From Trebouxia sp. TZW2008 (taxonomy: Eukaryota > Chlorophyta > Trebouxiophyceae > Trebouxiales > Trebouxiaceae), in contig BDIU01000399.1 of NCBI GenBank assembly GCA_002118135.1, positions 248,204-312,203 on the forward strand: DNA of 64,000 nucleotides, in the 5' to 3' direction. The position numbers and the translations under genes are program-made. Every line of letters starts with the position of its first letter. Position 1 is the stretch's first letter. The notes under the pieces are model-generated. The model was not told the origin of the DNA, made no database searches, and was given only the letters and a program-made list of their open reading frames with translations. Below are positions 34,101 to 45,200 of this stretch, in pieces.

Positions 34101-34495
34101 ATTCGACAGGACCAATTTGATGATGTGCTGCTTGCAGGGCATCCACGTGCGAACAGCTCTTTACGCTCTTTGTATCCTTGCCGCAGGTAAGCTGCAGCAA
34201 ACAGCAGTCACATGCATTCCTATCTGAATGTCCTGATGTGAGCACGCCTTCAGCAATGCTGAATTCACTGCGATTGTTATGTTGCATCATGAGCAAGCTG
34301 ATGCCCAAAGATGACGTCATCTTTCTTCACATGCACCAGAATTGTAGTTGTATATTATTGATGTACAGAGGCATGTATAAACGCATGGTGTGCATGTATT
34401 GTGCAGGCTGCTGGTTGCTGTACAGCACATGGCTGTGGTATCAAGCCCGCCACCGCCGGCTTGCGCATGCACGCAGAAACAAGCCAACCGTATGA
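28161..34495 (+). CDS. Membrane-anchored M14 zinc carboxypeptidase (CPD/CPM-like)
   Basis: The first exon is a signal peptide (MLCGFLSALTILILVTGTQA). Following exons: SVLATYFSNDDL (from about 28385), MHMRSYIRRCGHMSRMFSIG with the zinc motif NMHGDEPASR (28569-28750), LLLGLAEWLCQHHTT ... VPTVNPDGFEH (from about 29153), GDVDLNRDFPDP ... FVASASMHE with the third zinc His (about 29640-29784), GAIVANYPWDGLTDPNTTYS ... GGMQ (from about 30451), DYAYVKGQCMELTVELSQDK with the catalytic Glu (from about 31497), and the transthyretin-like domain GRVHGTFTSN ... VQGIDHPVEAGQLGDYYR and PLAPGTYNVSASMKGYKT (from about 33155). The C-terminus is one membrane helix (ALYALCILAAGCWLLYSTWL) and a basic tail. Family members trim C-terminal Lys/Arg in the secretory pathway or at the surface. 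Joins that I checked keep phase. Five junctions carry exon-edge copies. Confidence 0.87.
28935..29050 (+). repeat. Dispersed repeat family B
   Basis: Core CCTGCCTGGCAAGATAGGAC, TTATGCCACACATACCTAGC followed by ATTGTTATTATTG. It lies in an intron of the carboxypeptidase gene. Inverted relatives at 30845-31035 and 32920-33015 have the matching AAT-rich stretch on the expected side. Confidence 0.55.
29730..30040 (+). repeat. Three tandem copies of the 3' edge of the zinc-His exon
   Basis: The true exon end (TTDTHFVASASMHE, donor GTATGG at 29785) is followed at a period of about 127 bp by copies around 29856-29915 (donor decayed to GCAAAA) and 29984-30042 (donor GTATTG kept). Linker sequence (AGCAGCTCACAT.CTGCACT) is repeated too, so unit and spacer were duplicated together. 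Confidence 0.9.
30160..30240 (-). repeat. Dispersed repeat family C, inverted copy
   Basis: Reverse complement reads AAAGTCTACGCTGTGAGGCG, TCATAACAGGAGCCTCTGTC, TAAAGAGGCAGCC. The GCCTC and GAGGC arms are perfect here. Confidence 0.6.
30578..30825 (+). repeat. Duplicated 3' edge of a carboxypeptidase exon
   Basis: The exon end QEFAGGITNGAHWYPLSGGM with donor GTGACC (to about 30651) recurs about 168 bp downstream as QEFAGGITDGAHWYPVSGGM with donor GTAAAT (to about 30819). Both remain open, so the copy is young or constrained. It has no acceptor of its own except cryptic AGs. Confidence 0.92.
30845..31035 (-). repeat. Dispersed repeat family B with AAC/AAT-rich simple sequence
   Basis: Plus strand: AACAACAATAGCAACAATG and similar, then CCAGGTGTGCATGGTCTTGA, TCCTGTCTTGTCAAGCCAGC. 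It is a diverged inverted member. Confidence 0.4.
31070..31160 (-). repeat. Dispersed repeat family A, inverted, with AATC tetranucleotide tail
   Basis: Plus strand reads seven AATC-type units, then ATACTGTCCTTGGGACCCAA, CAGGGGGGTCAACAGACAAT. Its reverse complement matches 25385-25482. Confidence 0.65.
31335..31790 (+). repeat. Both edges of the catalytic-Glu exon duplicated outward
   Basis: The true exon runs from about 31497 (after CTGCAG) to about 31648 (SGLR, donor GTATGC). An upstream copy of acceptor plus 5' edge begins at about 31350 (DYAYVVDQCMELTVELSQDK against DYAYVKGQCMELTVELSQDK). A downstream copy of the 3' edge lies at about 31706-31775 (CTGCCTGCCATGCTGACACT, then TCTGGCCTCA), with its donor lost. 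This one exon shows both halves of the polarity rule. Confidence 0.85.
32920..33015 (-). repeat. Dispersed repeat family B with AAT trinucleotide tail
   Basis: Plus strand: TTAATAATAATAATAACAAT, then GTGCTAGGTGTGTGTGGCAC, AAGGCTTGTCTCGCCAGGCT. It is the clearest member of the family. Confidence 0.6.
33285..33630 (+). repeat. Duplicated 3' edge of the transthyretin-like domain exon
   Basis: The exon end MGLAFAVIGSEQ with donor GTGACA (to about 33333) recurs about 266 bp downstream as IGLAFTVIGYEQ with donor GTGAGA; both are followed by CATGTGCTCTCTGCTGG. The copy supports placing the exon end at SEQ. Confidence 0.8.
33800..33875 (+). repeat. Dispersed repeat family A, diverged copy
   Basis: TGACTTGACATTGTCCGTAT, GGGGTCTCTCAGACA and a TTGATTAATTGATT tail. 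It resembles the copy at 23133 most. Confidence 0.45.
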
Positions 34496-35048
34496 ACGCA
34501 AACGGCAAACGTATGCAAAGAAGTCTTCATAGTATAAAAGTCTTTGTCGGCATGAGGTACTGAGCCAATGGCATAAGTGGACTTTTGTTTGATGTAAACG
34601 TATGATGCACGCAGCATGCACATGAGTCCGTGAATGTGAATGTGCTCAAAATGAAATGCAATTTAACCAAACCCACAGTCTATTCTGTCACTGATGACGG
34701 CAAAACTCCAAGTACTTCCACACATTTTATGCAGAGGGTTCTGGTTTACGCTTTATATAATCTGTCTTGAGCCTACTCAGGAGCAAGGCAGGCACATGCT
34801 TATTAAGCAAGCCCCTGCTCTGGTGGCAATGCTGTGTGTCGCCTGCCATGAGCATCCTGGTTTCTGTTCCCCGTTTGCATCAGGGGGAGCCCCGTCAAAA
34901 TGCCCGTTGGCCTCGGGCCTCAGGAAGTTCTGAAACCACAATCAGTCATAGATCGTCGAGCACTGCAGTGAGAGCATAAGCCTGAGCTGATCTCGGCGCA
35001 GCTTTTCGCCTCCGTCAATGCAAGCTTGGCAGCTGTTACATCGCTGCG
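34496..35048. other. Intergenic spacer, carboxypeptidase to AP2-J gene
   Basis: 3' flank of the carboxypeptidase and 5' flank of the AP2-J gene, same strand. No supported coding segment. Confidence 0.5.
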
Positions 35049-38000
35049 ATGGCGCTCGACGATCAAGCGGCTGCGTCTGTTGCAGCGCTACAGGTATCGA
35101 ACATCCATGCAAGCAGATCCGCTTATAGTCAGACCGTCTTGCGCTCTGGATGCAAGCTTACCCGTCTGTCGCAGGAAGCATACCTGCATGCTGAGCAGCG
35201 ACGATCTACGATGTTTGCAACGCTCAATCAGGTCCGGCAGAGACTGGAGGCCCTGGGAGCACAGGTGTGTCCCGCCTCTCACTTTGCCGTCCGTCAAGTA
35301 CGTCTGCGGTCACATACTCGGATGCGTGCAATTCGAAAGGACTGCGTTTGTGCGCCTGACAGGGCGAATGCTTGCCTTTGCGCCAATCTTCTCACAAGTG
35401 CTGCTTTGCAGGCTCAACCTGCGGGCCCCTCTCATGAGCCAGCTTCAAACAGCACCAACTTGCCACCGTTGCTCTGGAGGTCAAGTCCTCCCTCAGAGAG
35501 TGTGCGGCCAGGTCAGCATTGGGCATCTGGTCCTGGTGCAGGCTCAGCAAAGGTAGACTACAGATCAGTCAACAAGCTGCACAATGTGGCGTCGCCTGCC
35601 AAGAAGCTTGTGCAAGGCCAACACAGAAACACTGCATCAGGGCATGTCAGAAAAGCACAGCCAGGTCAGGCTGGCAACAAGGCTGCAGCTTCAGCAGAAC
35701 CACAGGCTCATAGGCAACATGTAGACAATGTGCCTGCAGCTCAGCAAACTGCTGACCCACAGCCGGCTGCTGACCCACAGCAGTTGGGCAGGCAGCTCCA
35801 TAGCAATGCCATTGAGCAGCACACCATCAGCAGCATGCAAGCTTCAAGCAGCAAAGAGGCAGTTGTTAATGGATCCAGCATACCTAATGTACACCCCTTG
35901 CCAAGCCAGCCACTCTTCCCGCCATCTTCAAGCACAGCGCATATGCATCAGCAGCATCGCATCGAGTCACAAGCTGAAGCCTCACCAAAAACATCGCGTA
36001 TGCAACAGTCACCTGCTGTGCCTTCTGCTACACTATCACCAGACAAACCCCAGGTGCATCAGCGGCCTGCTGGTCCGTCACAAGCCAAAGGCTCACCAAA
36101 AACATCGCGTATGCAACAGACACCTGCTGAGCCTTCGTCAGCTGCAGTAGCACCAAACAAACCCCGTGTGCAAAGCCCTCAAGCTCAGTCTCCTAGCTCT
36201 AGGCTTACATCACATATGCAACGCTCCCCTGTTGAGCCTCCAGCCGCAGTATCACCAGGGAAAGCTCATGTGCAGAAGCTGCAAGCTGAAGCAGATATGC
36301 AACAGCCTCCTGCTAGGCCTTCAGCTGCAGCATCACCAAGCAAGTCTCCTGTGCAAAAAGCGCAAGCAGCTCAGCCGAAGTCTCCGAGCTCTAGGGTAGC
36401 GGCAGATATGCAGCAATCTGCTGCTGGGTCCTCTGCTGCAGTGTCACCAAGCAAATCTCCTGTGCAAAAGGCGCAAGCTCAGTCTCCTATTTCTAGGCTA
36501 ACTGGTGTACGGCACACACCAGATGGGTGGCAAGCCCGCCTAGGCTGTGGCAGATCAAGGTCAAAACAGGCCCTTGGCACTTTTGCCACTGGTACGCCAC
36601 AGCTGACATGTATGCTTGTGACTGCATTTTACTTCTGCTGCCTTTGTACATGCTTGATTTGTCACTGCATTCTACCCCTGCTGCCGTTGCATGCAGTCCA
36701 TGTGCTTTTCTGCTGCACGTCACTTTGATGCCTCTACCCAGACCCACACCAATTTGGTATTGCTGTTCCTCAAAGCATGTAGCATGCAAGCTGCCAAGTT
36801 ATATCAGGCTTGGTTGATGCACATGCTAATTGCTTGAAGCTGCATTCATAACCCAATGTGCAAACTTCCATGAAAGTTGGCTTCAGTACACATCCCCATC
36901 AGTGGATGCGGCAAGTTGCTGTTGGCCAGCTGACATAATTTCCAACATTTGCTGTGGCGATTTGCTGAGAGCATTCCTTTGTCTGCAGAGTGTGCTGCTG
37001 GAAGGGCATATGACAAAGCCCTGCTCATACAGCAGCAGCCCGTTGACACCAAGCAGCTCAACTTCCCTGTCTCAGACTACGCTGCAGTGGCAGACCGCAC
37101 TGTGTGTCAGGCAGCTGCAGCTGCTGCTGACGCATTGCGCTCAGTGAAGATTAACAAGCGCAAGCACCCAGGATCTGGCTCTTCAACTCAAGCATCTGTA
37201 CATGACCATGCAAAGCCTCACCAGCCCATTGGTCAGCAATCCAGTGCTCAAGCATCACAAGCAGACAGAGGCACAGGCTTCTCTGGAGCAAAGGACTACA
37301 AGACTGAGCAGCAACAGTGTGATGAAGAGCCGCCTTGGGCAAAGATGGGGCAAGACACAGGGGCTGTAGCACATTCAGGCAAGCGCAAGCTTGGTGGTCT
37401 GGCACAGAAGCTTCGAGGTGCGCGTCATGAAATGACCAGAGCACGATACTTCAAACCAGCACAGCATGCTCAGCAGGCACAGCACGCTGGTCAGGCTCAG
37501 CAGATCAATAACTCACAGCAATGTGGTCAGGCACCGCATGCTGATCAGGCACAGCATGCTGATCAGGCTCAGCAGGCACAGCATGCTGACAAGGCTCAGC
37601 ACGCTGCTCAGGCTCAGCAGGCACAGCATGCTGATCAGGCCCAGCAGGCACAGCAATCTGGTCATGCACAGCGCCCTGGTCACGCGGCATCAGCTGTCCA
37701 AAGCCAGCATGACCTGCCAAGCACAGCCCCACCAGAAGCTAGGGCGACTGTGACCAAAAGCCCCGTGACTTACCAATCCTTTAGTGAGGAGGCGCCACTC
37801 TGGGAGCGCTTGAACCCTGGACATAGCTTTTCAGCTGGTAAGCATGCACAGTCACTTGACGCACAGCAGCATGCAAACCCTGGATATGGTCACTCAGGTG
37901 GCGGCCGTGCACAGCCACTTGACCCACAACAGTCTAGCCCCCTTGGGCAGACCCCTCCACCACTACACCAGCCCAGCTCAGCACCCCAGAATGATGGTCA

Positions 38001-41000
38001 TGGTTTCGGAGCAGGAGATGCCACAGGTGGCTCACCAGGTCCAGATGCCCAGTCCCCACAGGACGGCAGGCAGAACAGGGTGGATGGCTTTGCTCAAGAC
38101 AGTCCAGAAGTAGTGCAGACTGTCCGGCCTGGTGACTCTGATGATGATGTTGAGATCATGGATTACTCTCCGGTGCATCAGCATAACAAGACAACATCAC
38201 CTTCCCCCTCAAGCTCTTTGCAACAGCCTGAGCAAAGATTGTCTGACCAACCGCAGCAGAGTCCGCAGCAGCAGCAAAGTCATCAGCAGCAACTGAATCT
38301 GCAGCAGCACCACAGTCAGCAGCAGCAACAGAAGCGGCGGCGGCTGTCAGCGCCTCCTAAGTCGCAGCGGCCAGTGGCACAAGAAAGCCAGCAAGGGCGC
38401 TTGCAATCTGAGCACTATTCTGGTCAGCAGCATCAATCTGAGGTAGCTCAGCTGCATCAGCGCTTTCAAGCTGCACAGCAAGCCCGACAGAGTTTGGGCT
38501 CCATTCAGCAGCAGCAGCTCCCAGTCAAGCGGTCCCGTCTTGCCTCAGTCCTACAGTCTGTACGTCGTCATTCCATGAGGTCACCACCGAGCCCCAGTGC
38601 AGCAGCTCTCAAGAAAGAGCCCAGACCATCTCAGTCACATGACAGTGCTCACATGGCCGGCAGCGACCAGCCCTCTACAGCTGAAGCCAGCAGCAGCTCC
38701 TCACACCCCACAGCTGTGGCCAGTGCCAGGCCGAGTCACCCCACAGCTGTGGCCGGTAGCAGCTCCTCTCACCCTGTTGAGCTGAGCGAGTCCAGTGACA
38801 GCAAAGGTGCAGATGCTGACAGCAGCACCAGCAGCAGTGTTGATCCTAGTCAACGAGTACCAGCACCTTGGCAACAGGCAGACACAGCTGCGTCTCATCA
38901 ACCCAGTCCTGCCTATCGACCGAGTCCTGCCTCGTCAAATGGGCACGCAGCAGCAAGCCCTGCCCCTTCAAGAGGGCACGCAGCAGCAAGCCCTGCCCCT
39001 TCAAGAGGGCCACCAGCATATAGCCCTGCCCCTTCAACACGGCAACCAGCACGTGCAAGCGGTGCAACAGAAGGCTTGGCTAGGCAGCAATCTCAGGGTT
39101 CCACGCCTAGTCATCCTCCACTCAGGACTAAAAGGTGACATGATGTCATGTATCTTTGTCACTTTGTGGCTGTCAGCCTACAAAGCCGAAACATAGCCTA
39201 GTTTCTGCTTCGTATGTAGACCTCACGCAGCAGCAATTGTGAGTGATTCAATGCCACTCTACTTTGCAGAAGTTGATGTTTGCTACATGTCATCTTGTGC
39301 ATTGCATGAAGGCACAGCCATATCATCCAAATTCGCTCTGACAATTTGTAATCATTCTCTTGTGTGCTGTGTCTCCCAATCTTTAGGCTGACATGCTGAC
39401 TGGGGCTTGACTGTGCAGGGGCCCACCTGACACAGCCAATGGCCATCGCAGCAAGCTAGCCAAGCTTGATCCAAGAGTTGTACAGAAAGCTGGCATTGAC
39501 CATCAGCCTGGAGCCACTGCATGCTTTGCAAACACAAATAGCCAAACCCATCAAACTGCGCTCTGACAACTTTCTCTTGTGTATCATGTCTCTTGCTTTT
39601 CAGATCCTGATCTCCATCTTCAGGTCTTCATGCTGACTGGGGCTTGACTGTGCAGGGGCCCACCTGACACAGTTAGTGGTCCTCGGAGCAAGCTAGCCAG
39701 GCTCGATCCAGGAGTTGTACAGAAAGCTGGCATTGACCGTCAGTCTGGAGCTACTGCAGAGCAGGCAGTGGACCTTGATGATGTTGACGATGATGACGAC
39801 GATGATGATGTAGTAATCATTGAGCCAGGCATGCAGCCGCCATCAGTCAGCAAGCCAGCAGTCAAGTCATCAGGTGTGATCTCTGTTGATGAAGTCCTCT
39901 GTTGCTTCAGCACTTTCCAAGTCTGTGGCATGCAGCAAGTGTCAGCTGATAAACCATTAGTCAAGCCACCAGGTCTGAACCTCATTGCTATGGCTCTGTG
40001 TGCTTCTGAGTTACATTCCAAACTGTAGTATGCATGTACAAGGAGGGCTGTTGCATGCACTCAATTTCAAATATGCGTTACTTGTTGACAAATCTGTGTT
40101 ACATTCCAAGCACTGCTTGGCCAAGTCCTCATGTTGTATTGAGGAATGTGAAAGTAGCGTATTACACGTGTCCAAGTGTCATTAGGTATGTACATGATGT
40201 TCGGTCCTCAGCACTCACATGCCGGCTTGTGCAGGCACTGATGCTAGGCCAACACTTGAGGGAGATTCCAGCTCAATGCCTGTGGTAGCTGCAATGAGAT
40301 CTGCCAAATATGGTCCCTCAAGCAACAACAAAGCTCTGCACCTCTCATCCACCTTGGCACCCACAGCCGTTTTGCACAACACTGGGCCTGTGCAGTTACC
40401 AAACCTGCCATCAAAGCCAACTGTGGTCATGTGCACAGCAGTAACTTTGTGTCCTGGGCTTGTGCAGGCACTGATGGCAGAGCAACAGCCGAAGGTGATT
40501 CCAGCTCAATGCCTGTGGTAGCTGCAATGAGATCTGCCAGATACGGTCCCTCAAGCAGCATCAAAGCATCATCCCTCTCGTCCATCTTGGCACCCACAGC
40601 CGCTCTGCAGAACACTGGGCCTGTGCAGTCATGAAAGCTCCCATCAAAGCCAACTATGCACAGCAGCAACTTTGTGTTCTGGGCTTGTGCAGGCACTGAT
40701 GCTAGAGCAACAGCGGAATGTGATTCCAGCTCAATGCCTGTGGTAGCTGCAATGAGGTCTGCCAAATATGGTCCCTCAACCAGCAGCAAGGTGCCAGACC
40801 TCTCATCCACCTTAGCATCCACAGCCACACTGCACAGCGTTGCGCAGCCCTCAAAGCCAACTGTGGTGATAGGCCAGCAGTTAAGGACATCAGAGGCAGC
40901 GCAGCAACCAGGGACTACAGACCTAGATGCACAGGCAGGTGCTCCAGGGTCTGTCAACGCGGCAGACCCTGGAGTGGCAAATGATGGCGGTTCTGCCTCA

Positions 41001-42013
41001 GCGGCAGATGGTGTGGCAGAGCTGAGGCGGACTGATCAGCGCGGTGATGCCAGTTTTGAGGCTGCTCAACAAGAGGAGTGGGAGAGGCGTCAGGTGGAAA
41101 TCCAGCGGCAAGCAGAAGAAGCACGACGCCTGAAAAGGCTGCGCAAGGCACAGAATGAGAGGCATAAGCAGCAGCAGGTGTGATGCCCGGCCTCCTTGCA
41201 CCTTTCTCCTTCTTTTTCTGGTGGTAGAGCTGTTCATTCCAAGTGCGTCTGCGAAACACACATGCAGCGAAGGACATACAAGAGTAGCTGTCAGTCCATC
41301 TGAAGATGTGCAGCAGGCAAACCCAACAACTTGCTCAACAGCAGTCACAATGTTTGTTCTCCCTGCATTTTGGCTTTTCTGTTATTTCTTGATGCAAGCC
41401 TGGAGCATGTCATGGCATCATTTGCTGAGTGTTGCTTTTGTGTACTGCATCGCCTTGCCTTGCCTTGGCTTACGCTATAGACTGTCCTCCATGACGGGGC
41501 TTGCTGTTGCATGCTGCATGTCTCAGTTCTGCCATACAAGCTCTTTGTGACTGCTCTCACGTGCTGTTTGTGTAAACTCTGCTGTACAAGCTTTGTAATT
41601 GCTGCTACATGCTATAGCTATAGCCTTTCTGTCATTCAAGGTATGGCCATAGCCTGACATTTGATGCTCAAATGCAGGCACAGATAGCGCACCGCCTTGA
41701 GACTCACAGACTGGAGGAGCAGCGCAAGCAGACTGAGGCAGATCAGAAGGAAAAGCTCAGAGTCACTGTCAGGCAAAGACTGGCCATGCAGCTTGGCAAA
41801 GCAAAGTCATTGCATGCAGTTCTGAGAGCTTTTGCTATTCCTGTGGAAGGTGGTCTAGTTCCCACTCAGGCTCAGCTTCAGAAAGCATACAGAAGGGCCA
41901 CCATTTTGTTTCACCCTGATAAGCATGTCAATGCTGGCCTTGAAAAGCAGCTGGCAGCTGAAGAGGCTTTCAAGATCATATCTCATGCTGCACATAAACA
42001 GTCAAGCAAATGA
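35049..42013 (+). CDS. AP2-domain plus J-domain fusion protein (1,526 aa)
   Basis: Six exons, 35049-35264, 35412-36591, 36989-39134, 39656-39873, 40693-41177 and 41678-42013, join in exact phase to 1,526 residues. Exon 2 is low complexity (Pro/Ser/Gln/Ala repeats). An AP2/ERF-type DNA-binding domain spans the exon 2-3 junction: GVRHTPDGWQARL, LGTFATECAAGRAYDKALL, LNFPVSDYA. Exon 3 is disordered with Gln-rich, QAQHAD and PAPSRGHA repeats and a basic KRRR run. Acidic stretches flank SUMO-interaction-like cores (DDVEIMDY; D8 then VVIIEPG). Exons 5-6 form a charged coiled coil (EEWERRQVEIQRQAEEARRL) leading into an auxilin-like C-terminal J domain with the HPD motif (FHPDKHVNAGLE). AP2 implies DNA binding and the J domain implies Hsp70 recruitment. 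This combination is unusual. Only the phase-perfect splicing links both halves; transcript data would settle it. Confidence 0.78.
35960..36510 (+). repeat. In-frame coding repeats in AP2-J exon 2
   Basis: About six diverged units of roughly 27-32 codons of the type SPKTSRMQQSPAVPSA followed by SPDKPQVHQ. They stay in frame and look like a Pro/Ser/Gln-rich disordered repeat, unlike the intronic exon-edge copies. Confidence 0.75.
37445..37690 (+). repeat. QAQHAD-type coding repeat in AP2-J exon 3
   Basis: Short repeats of CAG/GCA-rich codons (AQHADQAQQAQHADKAQHAA) about 80 residues long, Gln/Ala/His-rich. Low-complexity coding microsatellite. Confidence 0.8.
39405..39760 (+). repeat. Duplicated 5' edge of AP2-J exon 4
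   Basis: The true exon starts at 39656 (RGPPDTVSGPRSKLARLDPG, then the acidic run). An upstream copy with the same acceptor (GACTGTGCAG) starts at about 39420 and reads RGPPDTANGHRSKLAKLDPR, but loses similarity before the acidic run and has no matched donor. Flanking intron (CATGCTGACTGGGGCTTGAC) is duplicated too. Confidence 0.92.
40222..40870 (+). repeat. Three tandem copies of the 5' edge of AP2-J exon 5
   Basis: Acceptor CTTGTGCAG plus about 65 codons occurs at about 40234, 40471 and 40693 (period about 222-237 bp). All three read GTDxRxTxExDSSSMPVVAA and MRSA(K/R)YGPS. Only the third continues into the coiled-coil segment, so it is the true exon. The two upstream copies are still open frames with good acceptors. 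Confidence 0.93.
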
Positions 42014-42230
42014 TTGCTCGAGTTGGCTGACGTTGTGCTGCATTGTGACATCAGAAACAGTAGTTGCAGGTGTTGAGTTGAAGTCTGCTAGATTGGTCTT
42101 GTTAAGTACTGTTACGAGTACTATAGCCCTCACTTTCATTAGGTGATGCAAGTATGTAGACAAAACTGCTGCGGTGCTGAGTGATGCGATAATGAACTTC
42201 ATTCTGAAAGTGAGGCCCTTCTGGGCACCA

Positions 42231-45200
42231 CTACTTTTGCAATGGAGCTGTGACTTCGTGTTCCAAGAAAGCACTGCTTGATCTGGATCTGGGCGCACTG
42301 CTCTTCCTCCTTGCCTTGCCTTGCTTATTTTCTGCACTGCCAAATGTGAAAGCATCTCCCTGCAAAAACATCAGATCTCGGCCAGCTTTACCCCACATGG
42401 ATTGTTGCTTGCCGCTCACACTAAATTATGATCGCATGCACCAGATCACTGGCATATCATCGTTGAGTGGTACATCAGCTTCACGTTAGCTTGAAAAGTG
42501 TTGAAGCTGGCTGTCTGCAGTTGCTGGCAATTCTGGGGTTGCAAAACTGGCCAGCGATGTTGCTGCTGATCGACATTGTACTCTTGTCTGGCTGTCATGA
42601 GGAAAGGAAATCCTATGCTGCTGTTCATCAAGCAATGCTGTTCTGCCTTGTAAGCCAAATGCAGTGGCAGTCAAGATATCACACTTTCACAGCAATCATG
42701 ACGACAGTCATTCACATCAGGCAGGTCCAGTAAATGCAACAGTTTACAGGCTCTCTTTACCTGGCGCAGTTTGCTTCCCAGCTTGGGCTCCTCATAAACA
42801 ACTCTAGGCTTGGTCCTGCCAGATCTGCGCTGCTGACTCTGTGGCACCTCAGGCCTGTGCATGCAGCAATTAGCACATTGCTTCACAGCCTGAGGCTGAC
42901 AGACCCAAGATAGAAGCAGCGTGCTCCCCTTGCAACAGCGCTGAACATGTACTCCATGTCATGACGTGCACAGCAGTGCATCGAATGTATCGTCAGCCCG
43001 CAATCACCTGGTGCTGCTCCCGCTCATCTCAGCATGGCCAATTGGGTGCTTGCCATCAGTGTGAGGCACGTTGAGAGAGGCAGCATCGCCACTGTCTTGT
43101 GCAGCTGATTCTGTGCTCACAGCCTGGCAAGCAGACGCTGGAGAGGTGGCAGCATCTGCTGCTTCCCATTGTGGCTCTTGTGGCAGGCTAATGTCCACAC
43201 ATGAGCTGCCTGAAACAGCTATTACCTCAGGTTGCTTTGTGTGGCCTTGTGCGCTTCTCATTGACACAGCAGCTGATGGGGAGAACACTGACAGTGGTGT
43301 GAGGGCTACATGATTCCATAATTGCTGCATGCCCTTGCTGTGCTTGGTCTCAGGGGTCTGTGGGTACGATGCAATCCTATTTGCATCAGGTCTGCTCCTG
43401 CTAGGGCCAGCAGTGTCTACTGGCTTGTCCAACCCAGCTGCCCACTTTGAGTGATCTAAGCCAGACGCTGCATCACTTTGGGGCTTGCCGTCTGAACCAG
43501 ATGGAGAAGCTGTGGCCAAGCAGGACTCTAATAGCAAGCTCCCCTCTGTCACATCAGATGAATGCCTGTATTGCAGCCTGTGGTGAAACGCTTCTGCCAG
43601 AGTTTCACCACTGCAGCTGCTTTGACGCATGGACAGCTGTGCTGCTGTGCCTTCTGAAATGCTGTAAGAGGTAGCGCTTAATCCAATTGACTGTGAAGTG
43701 CCTTCTGCCATACTGTTAGTGGAAGTCCTTGTGTCATCTGGCTGTGAAGTGCCTTCTACCATGCCTTGCGAGGTACTTCTTGTGGCATTTGGCTGTGAAG
43801 TGCCTGACTGTGCTGAGCTGATCGGGCTAGCGGCGTTGGCAACTGTTTGCTGAAGGCTAGCACGTGATTCTGAGGCTATGGCAGTCCTGGCTATGCTGGG
43901 CTTGGCCACAAAGCCTGGCTTGGAAGCAAGAGCATCGATGACATGGGTGAAGCATGTGGCTCTGGGGGGTTTGTGCTGAGCCCTGCTGATAGGGGACTTT
44001 GGCAGCAGCTGACCAGCTACACCATTACGCCGTGTTGCAGCTTCAGAAAGAGGCAAAGTCTGCACCAAAAGACAGGCGCTAGAGCAACTGCACCTTTCGG
44101 CAGGGGTTCATTGCTGTTGAATGCCAAAGCATGCGTATCAAAGCAAGCATTGGAGCAGTCTTGTGACTGGTGCAGGACCAAGCAGAGCTGTGTATGCAGG
44201 TGTCAAGGTATGCATTGTGTCAAGGTATGCATTGTGTCAATCTGAGAGTCTGACGATGCCAGACCATGCGCTTACCTGATGCCTGGCTTGAGCAGCTTGC
44301 AACTGTGCCTTCAGTCTTGCAATTGTCCTTCTGTCCTCTTCTGACTTGACCTGAATCAGTGTACTGTTATACAGCAACAAATTGCAGCAGTGCAGCAATA
44401 GTGCACTGATATACAGATGCTGCTTGGCAAGATCACCTGGAATGCTGACCGCTGACACACATTCTCCATTCTCATGCTGTCTGCCTGCAACACAATGGCA
44501 TGCTCCTCTGAAGAGACAATCCAAAGGGGCTGCAGATTGTAGTATTGTGCATGTGATTTGCCTGAGCCAGCATCACAGTGCAGCAGTTGGACTATATGCT
44601 GGTAATGCAGAGCCAGATTCTTTGTAAGGAGCCAACTTCCGTTTGATTAGCAATCAAGTTGACAGTATTTCACAGAAGCCTTCCAGGGCAGTCTTCATGC
44701 AGCATTGCAGCGTTTGAATTTGAATTTGGCTTGCAGCCTTACCTGAGACTTGCTCAGCCTTTGTTGCTGCTTCAACATGCTGTTTGCTTTGACAATCTCT
44801 GCATTCACTGCAGCCGCTCGTTTGGCTTGCTCCAGTGCTCTGTCTTGACACAACTGCCTTTTGGTCTGCTCCTGCTGCAACCTTGCTCTGCAGCACCAAC
44901 ATCAATTACTTGGCACTGTAGATGCTGATCGAAGCCAACGTGAATGCCCGACAACAGTGGTTTGTGTTGGCATGATCCTGAGGCTGAACTTTGCGGCAGA
45001 TACTCACTGTGTCTCCATTAGCTGTAGTTGCAATAGCCTCAGCTGTGTCTGAAGTTCCTTGTTCGCCGACTGCAGCTGCGCATGCTCCGTATGCGCATTC
45101 AGGTCCGAAGACATGAAGCTGAGCTGACCTTGCAGCGACCGAAAAGCATTCGCAGAGATCAAGCCTGCATTTCAAATGAAGTTGCTTGGCGGTCTTTCGG

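Noticed and set aside
35026..35556. Alternative frame over the AP2-J first exon
   Set aside because: The frame from 35049 gives exact splice phases through six exons; this one does not.
37505..37732. Minus-strand frame with regular HAVPAEPDQ repeats
   Set aside because: It is the antisense of the QAQHAD coding repeat of the AP2-J gene.
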